The position numbers and the translations under genes were made by a program. Source: Lates calcarifer (Eukaryota > Chordata > Actinopteri > Centropomidae). Taken from it: a DNA stretch of 64,000 bases. Below the pieces are notes generated by a model that saw only the letters and a list, made by a program, of their open reading frames with translations, had not been told where the DNA came from and did not search any database. Position 1 is the first letter of the stretch; every line of letters begins with the position of its first letter. Below are positions 1 to 12,975 of this stretch, in pieces. Location: contig NC_066833.1 in assembly GCF_001640805.2 (NCBI RefSeq), positions 9,161,215 to 9,225,214 of the forward strand, in the 5' to 3' direction.

Positions 1-616
1 TAATATCTGATCACCAATATGAGCTAAGAGACGAGTTCAAAAGATATGAGTCAGTAATTACAGTATGATGGGTTAGCGTTAGCTCACACACTCTGAACAC
101 CCACCTCTCCCACCCGTCTGTCTTTTCCCTGTCTGCGTTCTTCTATTTATTCAGACCACACTTTGGTTTGGTGTCAGCCAAACTGCTCTGGATGCCAAAA
201 GTAAGGCGAGGCATTTTCAGGTTTCACGTCTGGTTTACTTCAGTGTCACGTATCCAGGTAATTCACGGTGAAAGGTCAAAGGGGTCACTGTTTAAAAATC
301 TTAGTCAGTGAGATCTGTGTCACAAGAGGACAAGAAGTCAGACTGGGCACTTTGAACAGAGGGGGGACCACAGACGAGACCTCAGAGTCCCGCCGTGTTT
401 CAGTTGGATGGTGGGAGACGTTAAGTAAGGATACATGGCTATTGTCTGCTCCGAGGCATTCCCCACAAGCTGTGACTATTCACCAAGGAGACTTCACTCT
501 GTGTGTGAGTGTCAGACAGAGACCAGAGATAAAATGCAGTCAGGACTTAGGGATGGGGTGAGGGAGGGGACGGGTGAGAGTCCATTTCATTGTGGGGTGA
601 CAGAAAATCCTGGAGC

Positions 617-638
617 TACACACACACACACACACACG
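617..638 (+). repeat. (CA)n microsatellite
   Basis: About eleven uninterrupted CA dinucleotides. Confidence 0.9.
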
Positions 639-690
639 TAGCTTAACACCACGCCACTTCTGGCAGCAAAGGAAGGTGAACTCAAGTTGG

Positions 691-730
691 GAGGAGGAGG
701 AGGAGGAGGAGGAGGAGGAGGAGGAGGAGA
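691..730 (+). repeat. (GGA)n microsatellite
   Basis: About thirteen GAG/GGA units, a purine-only strand. The reverse-strand open frame over it is only polyproline from the repeat. Confidence 0.92.
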
Positions 731-3700
731 TGGGTGTGCATGAGTGTGTGTGTGTGGCCTCATTTTCTTCATTCTGACAAACAATACACCATTCAACTGG
801 GGAACAAACTCAACAAAAACTACACAAGTATGCCACAGCAGCTACAAATTGTTACAGAAAGGCTGAATTACATCAAGTCACAGACCAGATAAATCATGGA
901 TTCTGGAAACAGCAAGGCTGGTTCTACATCTCCTCTTTATGTTTTACACTAAATATTCATTACCAAATGCTACGGGAGAATAAACTACCTGAGTGAAAAA
1001 TAAATTAAAGTCAAGGAAGCTATCAGTCATGGTTTGTTAGTATGTTAATAACCCCTGAGAGGACTCTGGGCTTCTGCTCCGTCAGTGGATCAACTTTCAT
1101 CTTTTGGGTTTTTATCTGGAAGGAAATGATGTTGCTGTCTGGCTTAATTGAAATAACAATGTAAGCATTTAATTTGCAGGTACAGTGGGTGAAAAGCTCT
1201 GGCTGAGAATCATCTAAACCTGCAAAAAGGTAAGAGGTGCAGACTTTTCTGCCTCCTCGACTTAATAACAAATCCAACTATACAACTATGTCGCTTTCGA
1301 GCCCAGATCAGACCTATTAGGTAGCGCTGCAGTAACCCAATAGCGCTGCTCGGCTGTATGGGCTGAGCGGCGGTATGCATGGCCGGAATGTGTCCAAATA
1401 TCTGAATGTTGGAGGGGAAAAAGGCGTTTGGAAGGTAAAGAGCAGGAAGTGGAGGTAAATACACACCTCATCCTGAGAGCTTTTTCTCCTGACACAGTTC
1501 AAACACTATTAACAACACCTGTCCAACACCCAGAGATCCACCTTACCCCGGCCTTTGAAAAACTGCCATCAACTCCGCTCTCCGCTGAGTTTATCAAGGA
1601 GTAATTTGTTGCCAGTGTACTTTTCACCCCATTGTGATTTTCCAGTGATGTATTGAAGTCTTGGAAAGCAGCCAACCTTTTAAAACAAGACCCCTGACTC
1701 CCCACCACCACTCACAAAGGCACACCTCACCAGCCCACTTTTGTCTTGGCCTGAGACAGAGTCAGGAGCCTGAGGCAAGACCTGGGTTTTAGAGGGTGGG
1801 GAAGTGAGAAGCTGACTTGCCCTAAGGGTGAGCATACTGTGGTGGTATTGGGGGTAGAAAAAAAAAACCATCCATCAATGCGGTGTTACAACAGGGCACT
1901 CCCTATTACATTCTGTAACTTTACAGTAGATGTTGAGAAAACATGTCTGAATGCTTAATTGAGGCTCCCGCTGTGGTTTATTGCTCAACTCCAATTGGTT
2001 TACTCTCAAACACAAAGTCAATTTTCAGCTGGGTCCTCTGCAGTAAAATGGAGTTTACACACATTAACCGTCATGACTGTGAGAAAAATCATAAATTATA
2101 CTGATGGGAAACAATATAAGCATGATCATCGAATCATCTCGTGGCTGCAGGGAGACATCAAAACGTACAGTTACAGACCACAAACCGAAAAGCTCTTCAT
2201 AAACAGGAGGCTTTTAGTGGCTTTTTTTAAAGCGATGAACAAGTTGAAACATGTAAAATAACTGAGGTAGCATGTGTGCCTCTAAACTAACACTGCACCA
2301 AATCCTGATGTTCCCTGAGCTAGACCCAAAACACTGGAATCTGATCTTGGGTCAATCCAATAAAAGGTGTCAGTGATAAATCAGCCGAGCAGCCTTTTCA
2401 CCACAGTCCTACATTCTGAGGTTTAACAAGCAATAACTACAAAAAAATCTGAGGTCTGAGGGTTTGAACTACACTGACAAGCTCGTTACATGGCCTGACT
2501 TCTGTTCTCAATCAAATGGAATCCAGTTTATTAATATACAGTTCTTCGCGCCATTTGTGTTTTATCCAAAAAAGGTTTTTGAAAATGTAAACAATGAAAC
2601 TCGGTTGTCAGAAAAGCTTTTTAAAATGCTAACACTGAAGCATCCTTTCCAAACGTGAACAAACAATCCGAGTGATGTGGTGTGTTTGCATGAAAAGCTT
2701 CATCTTCATCTGTTTTACTATCAAGTTTGAATTGTCAGACAGCATTCGGTGAGATAATACACTGATTCTTTTCTGGCTGCGAGCATCTAATACCTGAGAG
2801 TTTTCATCATCTGAGAGTGAACTCGCAAGGACATGCCAGGTTTCACAAACTAAAACAACAATCTCAGCGGGTGAAACAAAGAACTCGAGACAGCTTTTCT
2901 CAGACCAGCCAGAATTGTAATAAAAGACGGGAGATGCATATGACTTTTCTACACAAGTGGAAAAGTGTACACAGTCTAACCAGAAACTGCTGCTACAAGA
3001 TAAACCACTAAACAACATGAGTCCAAACCACAGACCACTGGGTTCACACATTGTGTGCTTGAGCTCTCTAATCTGCCCACTTGACCCATTTTCACAGCAG
3101 CTTTTGGAGCACATTTTTCTCAAATAGAAAACCAAGAACATACCAGTAAGGGAGTGGTGGAAGAAAAACTCCAGTTTCTGTCAAGGCAGAATTAGGTTTC
3201 AGTAAAAGCAATAATATGGTATATTTGGAATCACATTTAAAGTTAGAAAAATAATGCATTTAATAGAGCTTCATGACAGACTACACAGCCAGTCACTGGC
3301 GTTTAATTAACTAGACCTGCTAGATTTTAACTGTTGTCACAACAGCAATTGGTGGCAGGTTTCCAAGATCTGAGGAAGGTCAAAAAGGTGGAATTTGATA
3401 CCTTGACAGGTTTATAAACAGTCCATGTCTGATATCGGTTAGACATGTCTTCAGGGTTGCAGGTTTTCTCCCTAATTACACTGGATTAATAAGATAATAG
3501 ACTTATTTACTGACAGCAAAGCAATTAAAAAATAATGATTCAGATCAACTTTTTAACCTCAAATTAAAATCAAAGAAACCCAAGCCACAGTAGACACCAT
3601 AATCAGATCTGTTTGGTGGAGAGCTTTTATTGTGAAGCAGCTGCAGAAAGTGCTGAGTGTGCATCATACTATCAGTGAATGCACCTGTTTTCTGAGAATA

Positions 3701-6700
3701 ATCGTCCTGTTTCCTTCCAGCCAAGGAAAAAGCCTTTGTTGGGGAAGTGTACCAAAGTGGTACAGGACACAAAAAAAGGTGGTTAGAGATGCTTATCATC
3801 TAAAGCAGATTGTACTTTGAGAATCAGACAGCGTAGCAGGAATCAATCAGTCTTAAGAGCAGAGATTTAACTGCTTAAAATATGACAAAGAAACAAACAT
3901 TTAAGGGAATAAATGGGTAGTTTTGAGTCTTAAGGAATTGTGAACTCTGCAACTTGCTGATGCTTGTTGGCTCTTTGAGTCAAAAGGTACATTATGGACA
4001 CATTCCAACACATGCTCATATCTAATAAAATAGAGGCCCACCTCTCAGGAGTGTAGACTGTCCAGTGAAAAATTTCCCAGGCTATTGGCATTCTTAAGAT
4101 TCTCCTGCCAGTCACACAGGACAATTTACTGACTGACCATCTAACAACCTTGATGCAATGTTTCAACACAGAAAAGCTCTTGCATTACAAAAGAAAATCA
4201 CATCAACATGATGGATTTTAGTTAATGCAAAGCTACAGTGCGTTAAGGCAACTATATGATGTCTTCATACAGTCAAGATTAAACGCAAAATGAAGTGTCA
4301 TTTCTGGGCAGCTGTCTGTAATTTAAGCCTCCTCTAATTTCCTTGCTTTTTCATTATTCTCAGTATTCTCAGATTAGAACCAAACATGTGTCTCCTCTAC
4401 TTACAGTATGTTAAAGACAGTGTTTTAGCACAAGTTTCCTTTGAAAACTTTTGAAACTTGAATTATAAAGACACCTTTCCTGTGAGCTTCAAGGATTTGA
4501 TCCTCTCCAGTGATGGTAAGTACATTTAACTACTGCACATTATGCCAGTACTTTTTTTCATGGCCCATCATATCCTCATATTCACCCTGAATGCACAAAT
4601 TCTACCTGCCTAAACAGGTCTAAGATTTATGAAGCAGCTGAAATGCTGGCAAAGGTACAAATGTATATGCACATCCTGTCAGCATTTAGCATGCCAAGAA
4701 TGAATTTCCATCCATTCCTGTTGTTGTTCCTGAATGCATAAGTAAATGACATCCTCCACTGAAGACAGGGGCTTCATGTGGAAAGAATGTGCATGCAGAT
4801 CTCATTTCTGCTATAGCTGGGTTGGGTAAGGAGCAGATTGTTAGATCAGTCTGTTGACCAGTCCTGTCTCTTTGTCCTTTTGCTGGTTCTTTGAACCCGC
4901 TAGGCCTCACTCAAGTGTTGAGTTTCAGCTTTGCAAAGCACTTCAAGAACATGTCAATGCAGATCAACACTCTGACAGTAAATCCAACCATGAAAGGAGG
5001 GTAAAACACTTTTTTGTCACAAAGCTTAGTCTTTGCATTGGAGGAAATCATAGACCCAAACCCTTGACATCAGCAGACTGTCCACAATGAGGAAACATCT
5101 TGAACAAATGAGATAAAAAGTAGGGTATGCACGATCCCCCACTTTTCCACCCTGGACTGGGCAATTACAGATGTAAATGTATTTTAAGTGGACAGAAGCG
5201 CCACAACCCATTCTTCAACCCTATTCCAAATCTACCTCACAGTTTCTGAGCAATACAGTGAAGACATCCATGGTCCAACTTCCACAAACTTTTAGCTCTT
5301 GTGGCACAACACCTTCAAACACCCTTCAGTGAATAATGTTGGGCAGCTTATGCTTCACCTTCAACTGACACTTTAATCCCCTGTAATGAATGGAGACAAT
5401 AACCGGAGGGGGATGACGTTATGCCTATGGTGATATCAGAGGCCTGGGAGATACAGTAGATGAAGATCAGTAAGTGGGACAAAGAAGGCTTTCATCGACA
5501 AGACAATATCAGGGCCCTCAATTAGTACAGGCCAGACTGGGGTCCAGGGTGCCAGCGTTCCATTGTCCCCCCCGATGGGTTCTTTAGCACAAAAAGCCCA
5601 CAGGTCATGGTTTTCCTCTGTTTCAGATTAAGCCAAGCAAAGGCATGTTACAATCCACGTGATGGGGCTTTGGTGAGCTGGTGCGCCAACCTGATATGAA
5701 GCAAATGAACTTGGTGAACCAGCTGAAAAATATTTTTACCCCACAACCTAGATGTATGGTTTATAAACTCAATTGACTGAATTTAGCAAAACATTATACC
5801 CAACACAGGCGGTAAGAATAATCTTTATCATACCTGTATCAATATCATTTCTTTTGTCCAAAGTAAACTTGGACAATGTTCTGCCAGCTGTGCAGACAAA
5901 CAACACAATGCATCTAGTTTCAAGGCAGAATGCAGACACACAAATGACATAGATTAAGATCAAATATAAACTAAAGTAAGGGAATTTCTCCTCAAATGCA
6001 GCTTCTTCTTCTAATCTGATCTATGTATGGTATTCCCAAAATCTACAGTTCTTCTCAGCCTAAGGCATTCATAAAGCAGAGACCGTATTCTGCTTTCAGA
6101 CTTTCACAAAGAGGGAAGGTAACAAGAGACTGAGTGAAAACAAGCACAAAACCTGCTAACACCTAAGGTGAGTGTAGGCCTGTTTAAGGGCTCTGACACA
6201 CCATACCAATAGTGGACCACCAGGTATGGTTGGGTCATGAGGCAACGTGAGGCGAGGTGACTGGAGGCGATATGAGGCGGCATGAGTAGTCCTAGCCATT
6301 TGATTTTGTTGTCACTAGTTCTTTGAACTTTGGCCTTGAGATTATGACTGCTGCTCAGTGAAGCACAAAAATGCTTTGGGTTGCAGTCACGGCTATAGAG
6401 TGTGAGTGAAATGAAAGCCATTATGTAGCTGTAGACACTTGTATCGATTAAAATAGAGGTGTGTTTTTTCCCGCAGACAAACTTGAGAAGGACAACTGGA
6501 AAATCTGTCTGAAATTCCTTTAGACAAGCCTTTCTATTCTGATCTTAACTTGGGTAAACGCAGTCAAGACAGGAAACTTGAGGTTACAAAGACTTTACAC
6601 GGCCAAGTCTATTACCAAGTCTAAATAATAAGGTTATAAACTGGGTCGTGAAACCTTGAGGTTCTGTTGAACATGGCAGTAACTGAGTTTCAATGGATGT

Positions 6701-8504
6701 TTCAGCCAGTCAGGCGGCCAATGAGGAAGGAAATTTGACTGTGGACCTTCCAGCCCGTCTCCCTGGCTGATAATGCCACTGTCTCAGTAGATGAACAGCC
6801 CTGCAAATCTTTCACTGGACCTCTAAATATTTAACGTCCCCATGGTTGGCCTATGTTCCTCCTCTCTAAACCTCTCAATGGATGGCACTGTGCCACCTGG
6901 CCCATAACAACCACAGAGTGAATAGAGGGCACCCTTTATTGTCTGCAAGCTCATGATTCACACAACAATTAGCAGCTTCCAAGTTATGAGCAACTGAGGC
7001 ATCCGCTTTGTAAAAATCCAGGCTCAGCACATGATCCAACAAGAGCCTAAGTCTTCTGTCTCACTATACCATCAAGCAATGACGTGTAGACAAAAGTGGG
7101 TAATTGTATGTCTTCACTAAGATTCTCCCCAGTGCATGAAGGTTTATGTTGTGAAGCACTTAACTTCAGAACAAATAGGTGCAATAAAAACACTGTCAGA
7201 CTCAACAACAGAAACTGATGTTATTCCTTTTTTTATTGTACTACTCAACATTATATCCAATACTGAGTACACCTGGAAAGTCTACCTCTCAGTTTCTGAC
7301 AGGTACAGTGAAAACAGGCCATGTCATTGATTCCTATGCCTCTCCCAAAGTCCTACTTCCAGCAAGACCACATGAAGGTAGAGGACAGAGGAACAGGACT
7401 CAGCAAATCCCTCTTTTGTCACAGGAGCTCTAGGTTTGATGGTAATCTCCCATCCCATGGGATTGTCCTCAGTTCACACCCCCATGGTGTGAGATTTGTG
7501 AGGGGGTTTAAAAAAAGAAGTGCCTACAGACATGGCAGCTCTTGAAGGACGGGTGAATGAGTGGAATTCAAGGATGCCTTGAAAAGCGGCCTGCACATCA
7601 TGAGAGTCAATCGAAAGATAAGAAGACATGGAGAGCAAAAAGAGGAATATAACGGCAAGTGAGTTTCAAAACGCACAATGACATTCCCGAGAGGGGCCTC
7701 ATGAAATGCTGAATGGTCTATTCATTCATTAAAAAAACGCATTGGGTGGTAGCTGGGGCTTGTATTAACAGGGTTCACATCAGACAGTTAAAATATGCTT
7801 ATTTCAGGTTTGAATCTGCAACATACCTTTGAAATAATGTCAGGGGATCACAACACAACTGTAGACATGAGGCAGTCTGCATAATCTTGGTCACTCTGTC
7901 ACAGTCTGGGTTTATGGAGAGTGAAAAGCTGATGGTATAGATTTCTTACGACGAGAATGTAAATGGGTGGAGGGGGGGTCTCTAGTTTCATGCTTCCCTG
8001 TGTTGAGCAGGCTGTCAGTAAGGACAAGTGTACACTCCCTAAAGCTGGAGACTGGGACAAAGTGCCAGGTAGACAGATCCGGTTTCCTTTGCTACAGCCA
8101 AATACGGCTTTGTGGTGGAAAAATCTGCACCTGGTGGCCATGGAAACCAGTGTTCACCCCAGCTAGAGCCTACAGTGCTGACAAACTGACCACATAGAAT
8201 AGAAGTAAGCCTGGCTTCGAATGTAATGGTTTCTAAAGAGGTTTAAGCCTTTTGCCAGGTCAACAGGTCTGTAATACCCTTTTTTTGCATTACTGAAGCA
8301 AACACATTTCTAGAGTATCTTCAAATATGTATACCTAGATGGACAAGATCGACAGTTTCAAAAGTAAAACTGCTTTTGAAAGTGCTGGTAAGCCTTTCCA
8401 CCTTGCAATAATCCCAGTTCTTTAAAATAAAACCTGCTTGTACGGTTATGTCCTGTTATTTGCAGAGTTTGGCTTCACACCTTCAAACCACAACTAACTC
8501 TTAC

Positions 8505-8568
8505 CTGCAACATGGCTGGGAAAGACAAGCAAATAAGTGAGGGTTTCACCACAAACAGGAAAGAGGTG
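8505..8568 (-). CDS. candidate second exon of the same - strand gene
   Basis: 64 nt bounded by ttacctctcag and GCAG|GTAAGAG on the - strand. The phase fits the preceding candidate and stays open (TSFLFVVKPSLICLSF, PAMLQ). The + strand can also be read as ATG plus a donor (MAGKDKQISEG), so this is weak. Confidence 0.2.
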
Positions 8569-11500
8569 CTGAGAGGTAAGAGGGCACTCAGTGTGCCATT
8601 AGTGCTGGAGATAGTTGGGTGTACAGAGCAAGTAGCCCTACAAATCCTCTTCTCTTGGAACATAAGCAGTAATTATGGTGTCCCTCTGTATTTTGCCTCC
8701 GTCAACCCAGCATTTTGACATCAGGGGCAGCATGAGAGAACAGCCGAACGCACCTGAAACACTGAGCGGTGGGAGCACATAAAAATACACAACAGCTGTC
8801 AGCAACATTCAAAAGGATGCGCTGCCCTGAAAAGATGATGGGGATCACAAATACAGAACAAATACGGAGCAAAGTCCATCATCAAACTAAAGAAGAAGTA
8901 ATGTTTTCGGATCAAGTGTCTGCCCAGTAAAGGTTATTCTGTGACTCTAGCCAAATTCACTTCTTCACCACTTAGTTGGCTTAGGATCAGATGGATGTAG
9001 CTCTTTCTTTAAAGTGATGTTCAAATGCAAAGACAGCAGGAAGTGGGTTTAAGTTTTGCCACAGGTCAATGAGGTCATTATCACATGTAGGTCAAACTGG
9101 ACACAGGTATGAGTGAAGGTAATATACGAATAAAAAACAAGCAAAGCATCAGTCACTTACCATCATGTTTCTGATGGGTACATACACCCTAACTCAAATA
9201 ATGTGTCTGGTGATGCAGGATTCTCAAACTGGGCCATATTTTTCAATGTCCAGCACAGATATACAACTCCTCAGATTCATCACAGGCTCCAGATGGGTCG
9301 AATTAAGTAATCAAAGCAGGATGTGACCACCGTGGTTTTCTTACAAAAACACATCTACATTAAAGTAAACTACACCAAACCTAGATTTCCTTCTCAGCCT
9401 CCTCAGTGTGTTTCTCATATAGGGACGCCCTTTTTTGTCCTGGTCTTACACAGCTGTGCTGTGTTAGGAGAGTGGCCCTGTTATGCTGTATGAGTTTTAA
9501 GAGACAGACAGGTCCCTTTGAAATGACCTTGTAAACATTGTTGTGACAGTCTTTATCAAACAAAAGACAGGTACATATGGAATCTCAAATGTTTTTACAG
9601 CAAAGCATCAAATGTAATTTTAAAAGGTGTGTTCAGTCCATTACTGAAGCACTTGTAAGAGCATAAATGCATAAAGGAAGCGTCAATCCTTTGTGTCAAG
9701 TTTTAAAAAATGCAGGAAAAGAGGAGCCGGATAGGAATATCCAGACATCTACTTGACATTTTGAATGACCCCCACCCACAGCCTCACACACACATGTAAG
9801 GTTACACTGAAAGTCATAAACAAATGTCCACAGTCAAAGATATGAACCAGATTAACAGCCTTTTCTAAATGCTGGTGGACTCAAACAATATGACAAAACC
9901 AATGCTACACAGATCGTCCAAATGTTGGTAAGAGAAACCTCCAAAGATGTCGATCATGAATAAGTAGGTTTACTGACTAGAAAATCCAGGGATTAGACAT
10001 CACAAGGTTCACTGAGTCAACAGAATCTCTGCACAGTCGCTCCATTTATTTCATTTAAGAGTTACAATGATCCTGACAGAGGCAACAGTAGCTGTTTGCT
10101 GTTCGCCACACAGAAACAGACTTTTAACTCTTGACGTGGTGGACTTCTACAGATTAGTGTACATGAAGTCAGTTTGTTAGCTTTGAGGTTGTCCCCTGGA
10201 TACTGTTCAGGCTAAGTTATAGGGTGCAGGCATCAGGCATCCTGTTGGCAAAATGGGCAAAAGCATCATTTTTATGTCACAACAACGTGTCAGGTTTGAA
10301 CTCAGTCAAGGACCTTACTTTCCCTCTCTATCATCCCCTTCCTCTCACTATATTTCCTGTCAGTTTCTCTCCTCTCTTAACAGAACATTAAGAGAGATTC
10401 TGCGCACTACAGACCTGTTTCTTCTTTTACTTGATACTCATATTCATTCAATTGTCTTGCCTTAACTGACCTCTCTTGCAAACCACAATGTGGTCACCAC
10501 AAATTTAAAACAATCCTTTCACACAGCAAACTGATATTTGCAGCAGATTAAATCTTGTGGTACCAGGAGAAAAATGCAAATATGTCAAAAATTACAAAAA
10601 TCCCATAACTGAACTTCAAAGATTGCTCAAGAGTAAAACTTAACGACAACAGGAAAACATGAAAAAAAAAAGCAGGACACATCTGAGGTATGGAAGCAGA
10701 TGTTTTCCTGCAAATGCTGCAACTATACAGAACATGACATGCCAACAGCACTGTCCCATCACACGTAACTACAACATGAGTATCACCAGCTAAAGCTCAA
10801 GGTAATCACATGTTGGTCAAAAAGCTGGAGAATATATTTAGAATATCAAAATATGCTTTTTTTAAAATCCCAGCATAGCAAAACCTGTTCCATTTACCAC
10901 TTCTTTCAAAGTTCTAATGGCTTTCCTGTCCCTCTGGCCCAACATGTTCCTGCTCTGTGGAGAAGAAAACCTCAAGCCAGCTGTGATTTTTAATGTGGCA
11001 TCTAATTCAGCCATTAAATGGCACGGTGGGGTGTCCCCTTACAGCCGTCCCCCTCCCCCCACCTCGTCCTGCTCCCTTCAGGCAAAACCACGCTGGGTGC
11101 ATGTCAAAGATCACATGACAATAGGGATTCCTGACCCAGCCAGGGCCTGCGAATGAATCAGACCTAATTCAACCATGTCGCAGGCGACCAAAGGCACTGC
11201 TCCTGAGACAGAGTGGCAGGCCTTTTCAGCCTGGACACACACAGGCAGGACGGCATTCTTGTGAAAATGTCACGTTGTTCGAGCGTTACTTGCAAATATT
11301 TTACCCTTCAAAAAAAGTCTGATCAAACCTGCTTTAGAAGAAGATAGAATATTTTATTTACATCAGGACTAGAAGCAGTACATCACTGAAAGCTCATCAA
11401 AGCCCCTAAAATGCTGTATCTCTCTGTTAGTGATCACAGTCAATCAAATATTAATCAACATCCTCTCAGTTTCCTCTCCCTATCATCTGACAGTCACACA

Positions 11501-12525
11501 GTTCTCCAACTGTACGTTTACTAAATTAAATGTAGGACGTTAGTGAGGTTCAAAGATAAATTATTCAGGAACAGAAGAGAGTTCTTTCATTCCGTGGCTC
11601 GTACAGCTCTTTAATACAACCACTATTGTGTGTCAAAGAAATGTTCCATTGTCTTTGCCTCTTGCTCAAATGCACTGACATTGTAACATCTGGAAAGATA
11701 AAAGTTAGCGATTCTGCTTGTGCCATTTGGGTTAACAGGCCATTACACAGGAGGCGGAGGGGGGGGGGTCTCTTTCAGTGAGATGCAGTCACTACAAGCT
11801 GCAGTCTCTGGTCAGACACAGGACAAACAAAGACAGACTGCAGACTTTGGACTTGTAGAAACCTGTAAACCATCCCAAAGCCGCTCTGACCTTCTGAGAA
11901 TACACAAAATGCTCTGTTGTATCACTGAATCATAACAATGTGTCATCACAGCTTTGAAACAGCCATGATAGCTGGTCAGTAAGTGGTGCAAAAAAAGGCT
12001 GCTGCAGAGTCTTCAAGAGCAAATTACAAACTGTAGATTAATGTAGATTAATGGCATCCAAGCCAAAGAAAAGCTCAACACACAGCAGCGAATAAGCATC
12101 ATACAGGACGATGAGCTGCTGCCACTTTCTGCAGTTCAGATTTGTAAAACATGTACATTTAGGGACATTTACCAATCTGAACCTTCCCTTTTTTGTTAAA
12201 GTTAGAAATCAAACTGGTCATGTGCCTCCAGGGCTCCAGTATTCCCACAGGTTGGTGCCAAATTGGGCAGACAAATTCCAGCGGGCTCAAGAAAAGGATG
12301 TTTGCCAATGAAAGCTAGCATTATACTAAGTCTTTACTGAGGAAAAAAAAAGAGAATTACAAGATTTATCTTCCATGGGCTGTTAACAATGCACACAAGT
12401 CTCACTGTTACAGGAACTAGGCAGGTAGAGAATGTGATTAACGCTGCAAATGTCACCGTTTTTCTTCCTGAAGTCTGAACATATCATCAGACACTTTACA
12501 TCCATGCTTCAGTGTTTGCTCTTAC
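8569..12525. other. no gene seen
   Basis: AT-rich sequence without a supported exon. It would be the first intron of the - strand candidate gene if that gene is real. Confidence 0.45.
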
Positions 12526-12599
12526 CTGGCCACTGCGATGCCGCCGGGCTGACGAGGAGAAGGACGCAGCAGACAAGGCGCTCCAGCCATGAACAACAC
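12526..12599 (-). CDS. candidate first coding exon of an unrecognised - strand gene
   Basis: On the - strand a pyrimidine tract and ctctgcag precede 12,599. ATG is at 12,590 in good context (ttcATGG), and 21 codons (MAGAPCLLRPSPRQPGG, then IAVA) run to a consensus donor CAG|GTAAGAG at 12,526. I do not recognise the product. The + strand shows a donor (AGAG|GTAAGC at 12,607) in the same place, so orientation is uncertain. Confidence 0.35.
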
Positions 12600-12975
12600 C
12601 TGCAGAGGTAAGCGAGAAATCACACTCACAACTTCACCGCTTTGGTAAAAGCTACAGAAAGTTTCAACCAAAAGACAAAAAGAAAACGCTAAAAAAAAAA
12701 AAGTACCTCATCTTCATTTCTTCTTTCCTTGGCGCCGAGTGGTAAAGCTACATGGACTATTCGAGGGGAACGGAGAGTAAAAAAAAATGTTCCCAGCTTC
12801 CTCGGTCCGGCACCGCTGCTGCTGCTGCTGCTGCTGCTCGAACAGCTGATGGAGACGCAGCGCTTTGGCTGGAAACGGACAAGAAGTGTGGAGAGAGGGA
12901 GAGAGGTGACCTGCAGGGGTTCACAACAGCGACTTCCGCCAGGTCCTAAAAGGGAACAAATTCCACAGATTCTCA
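12530..12975. promoter_or_regulatory. promoter-like GC-richer patch
   Basis: CpG-richer than its AT-rich surroundings. It has an ETS-type site (acttccgcc at about 12,932), a GGCGCC at about 12,731 and a seven- to eight-unit CTG run at about 12,815-12,838. It could serve the - strand candidate gene, or a remote non-coding exon of obsl1, or both. Confidence 0.4.
12815..12838 (+). repeat. CTG/CAG trinucleotide run
   Basis: About seven CTG units, reading CAG on the - strand, inside the putative 5' exon or promoter patch. Confidence 0.85.

Larger units (their letters stand above)
1..8504. other. no gene seen
   Basis: Apart from the microsatellites at 0.6-0.7 kb I see no exon I can support. All open frames are short, lack splice borders and show no family motif. 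Reading as intron or intergenic sequence of the - strand candidate gene is possible. Confidence 0.5.

Noticed and set aside
587..796. - strand open frame with a run of prolines
   Set aside because: It is only the translation of the GGA microsatellite and adjacent CA/GT repeats; there are no splice or start signals.
8512..8718. + strand frame MAGKDKQISEGF with a GTAAGAG donor
   Set aside because: Attractive start and donor, but no downstream exon could be linked and the same bases serve as splice borders on the - strand.
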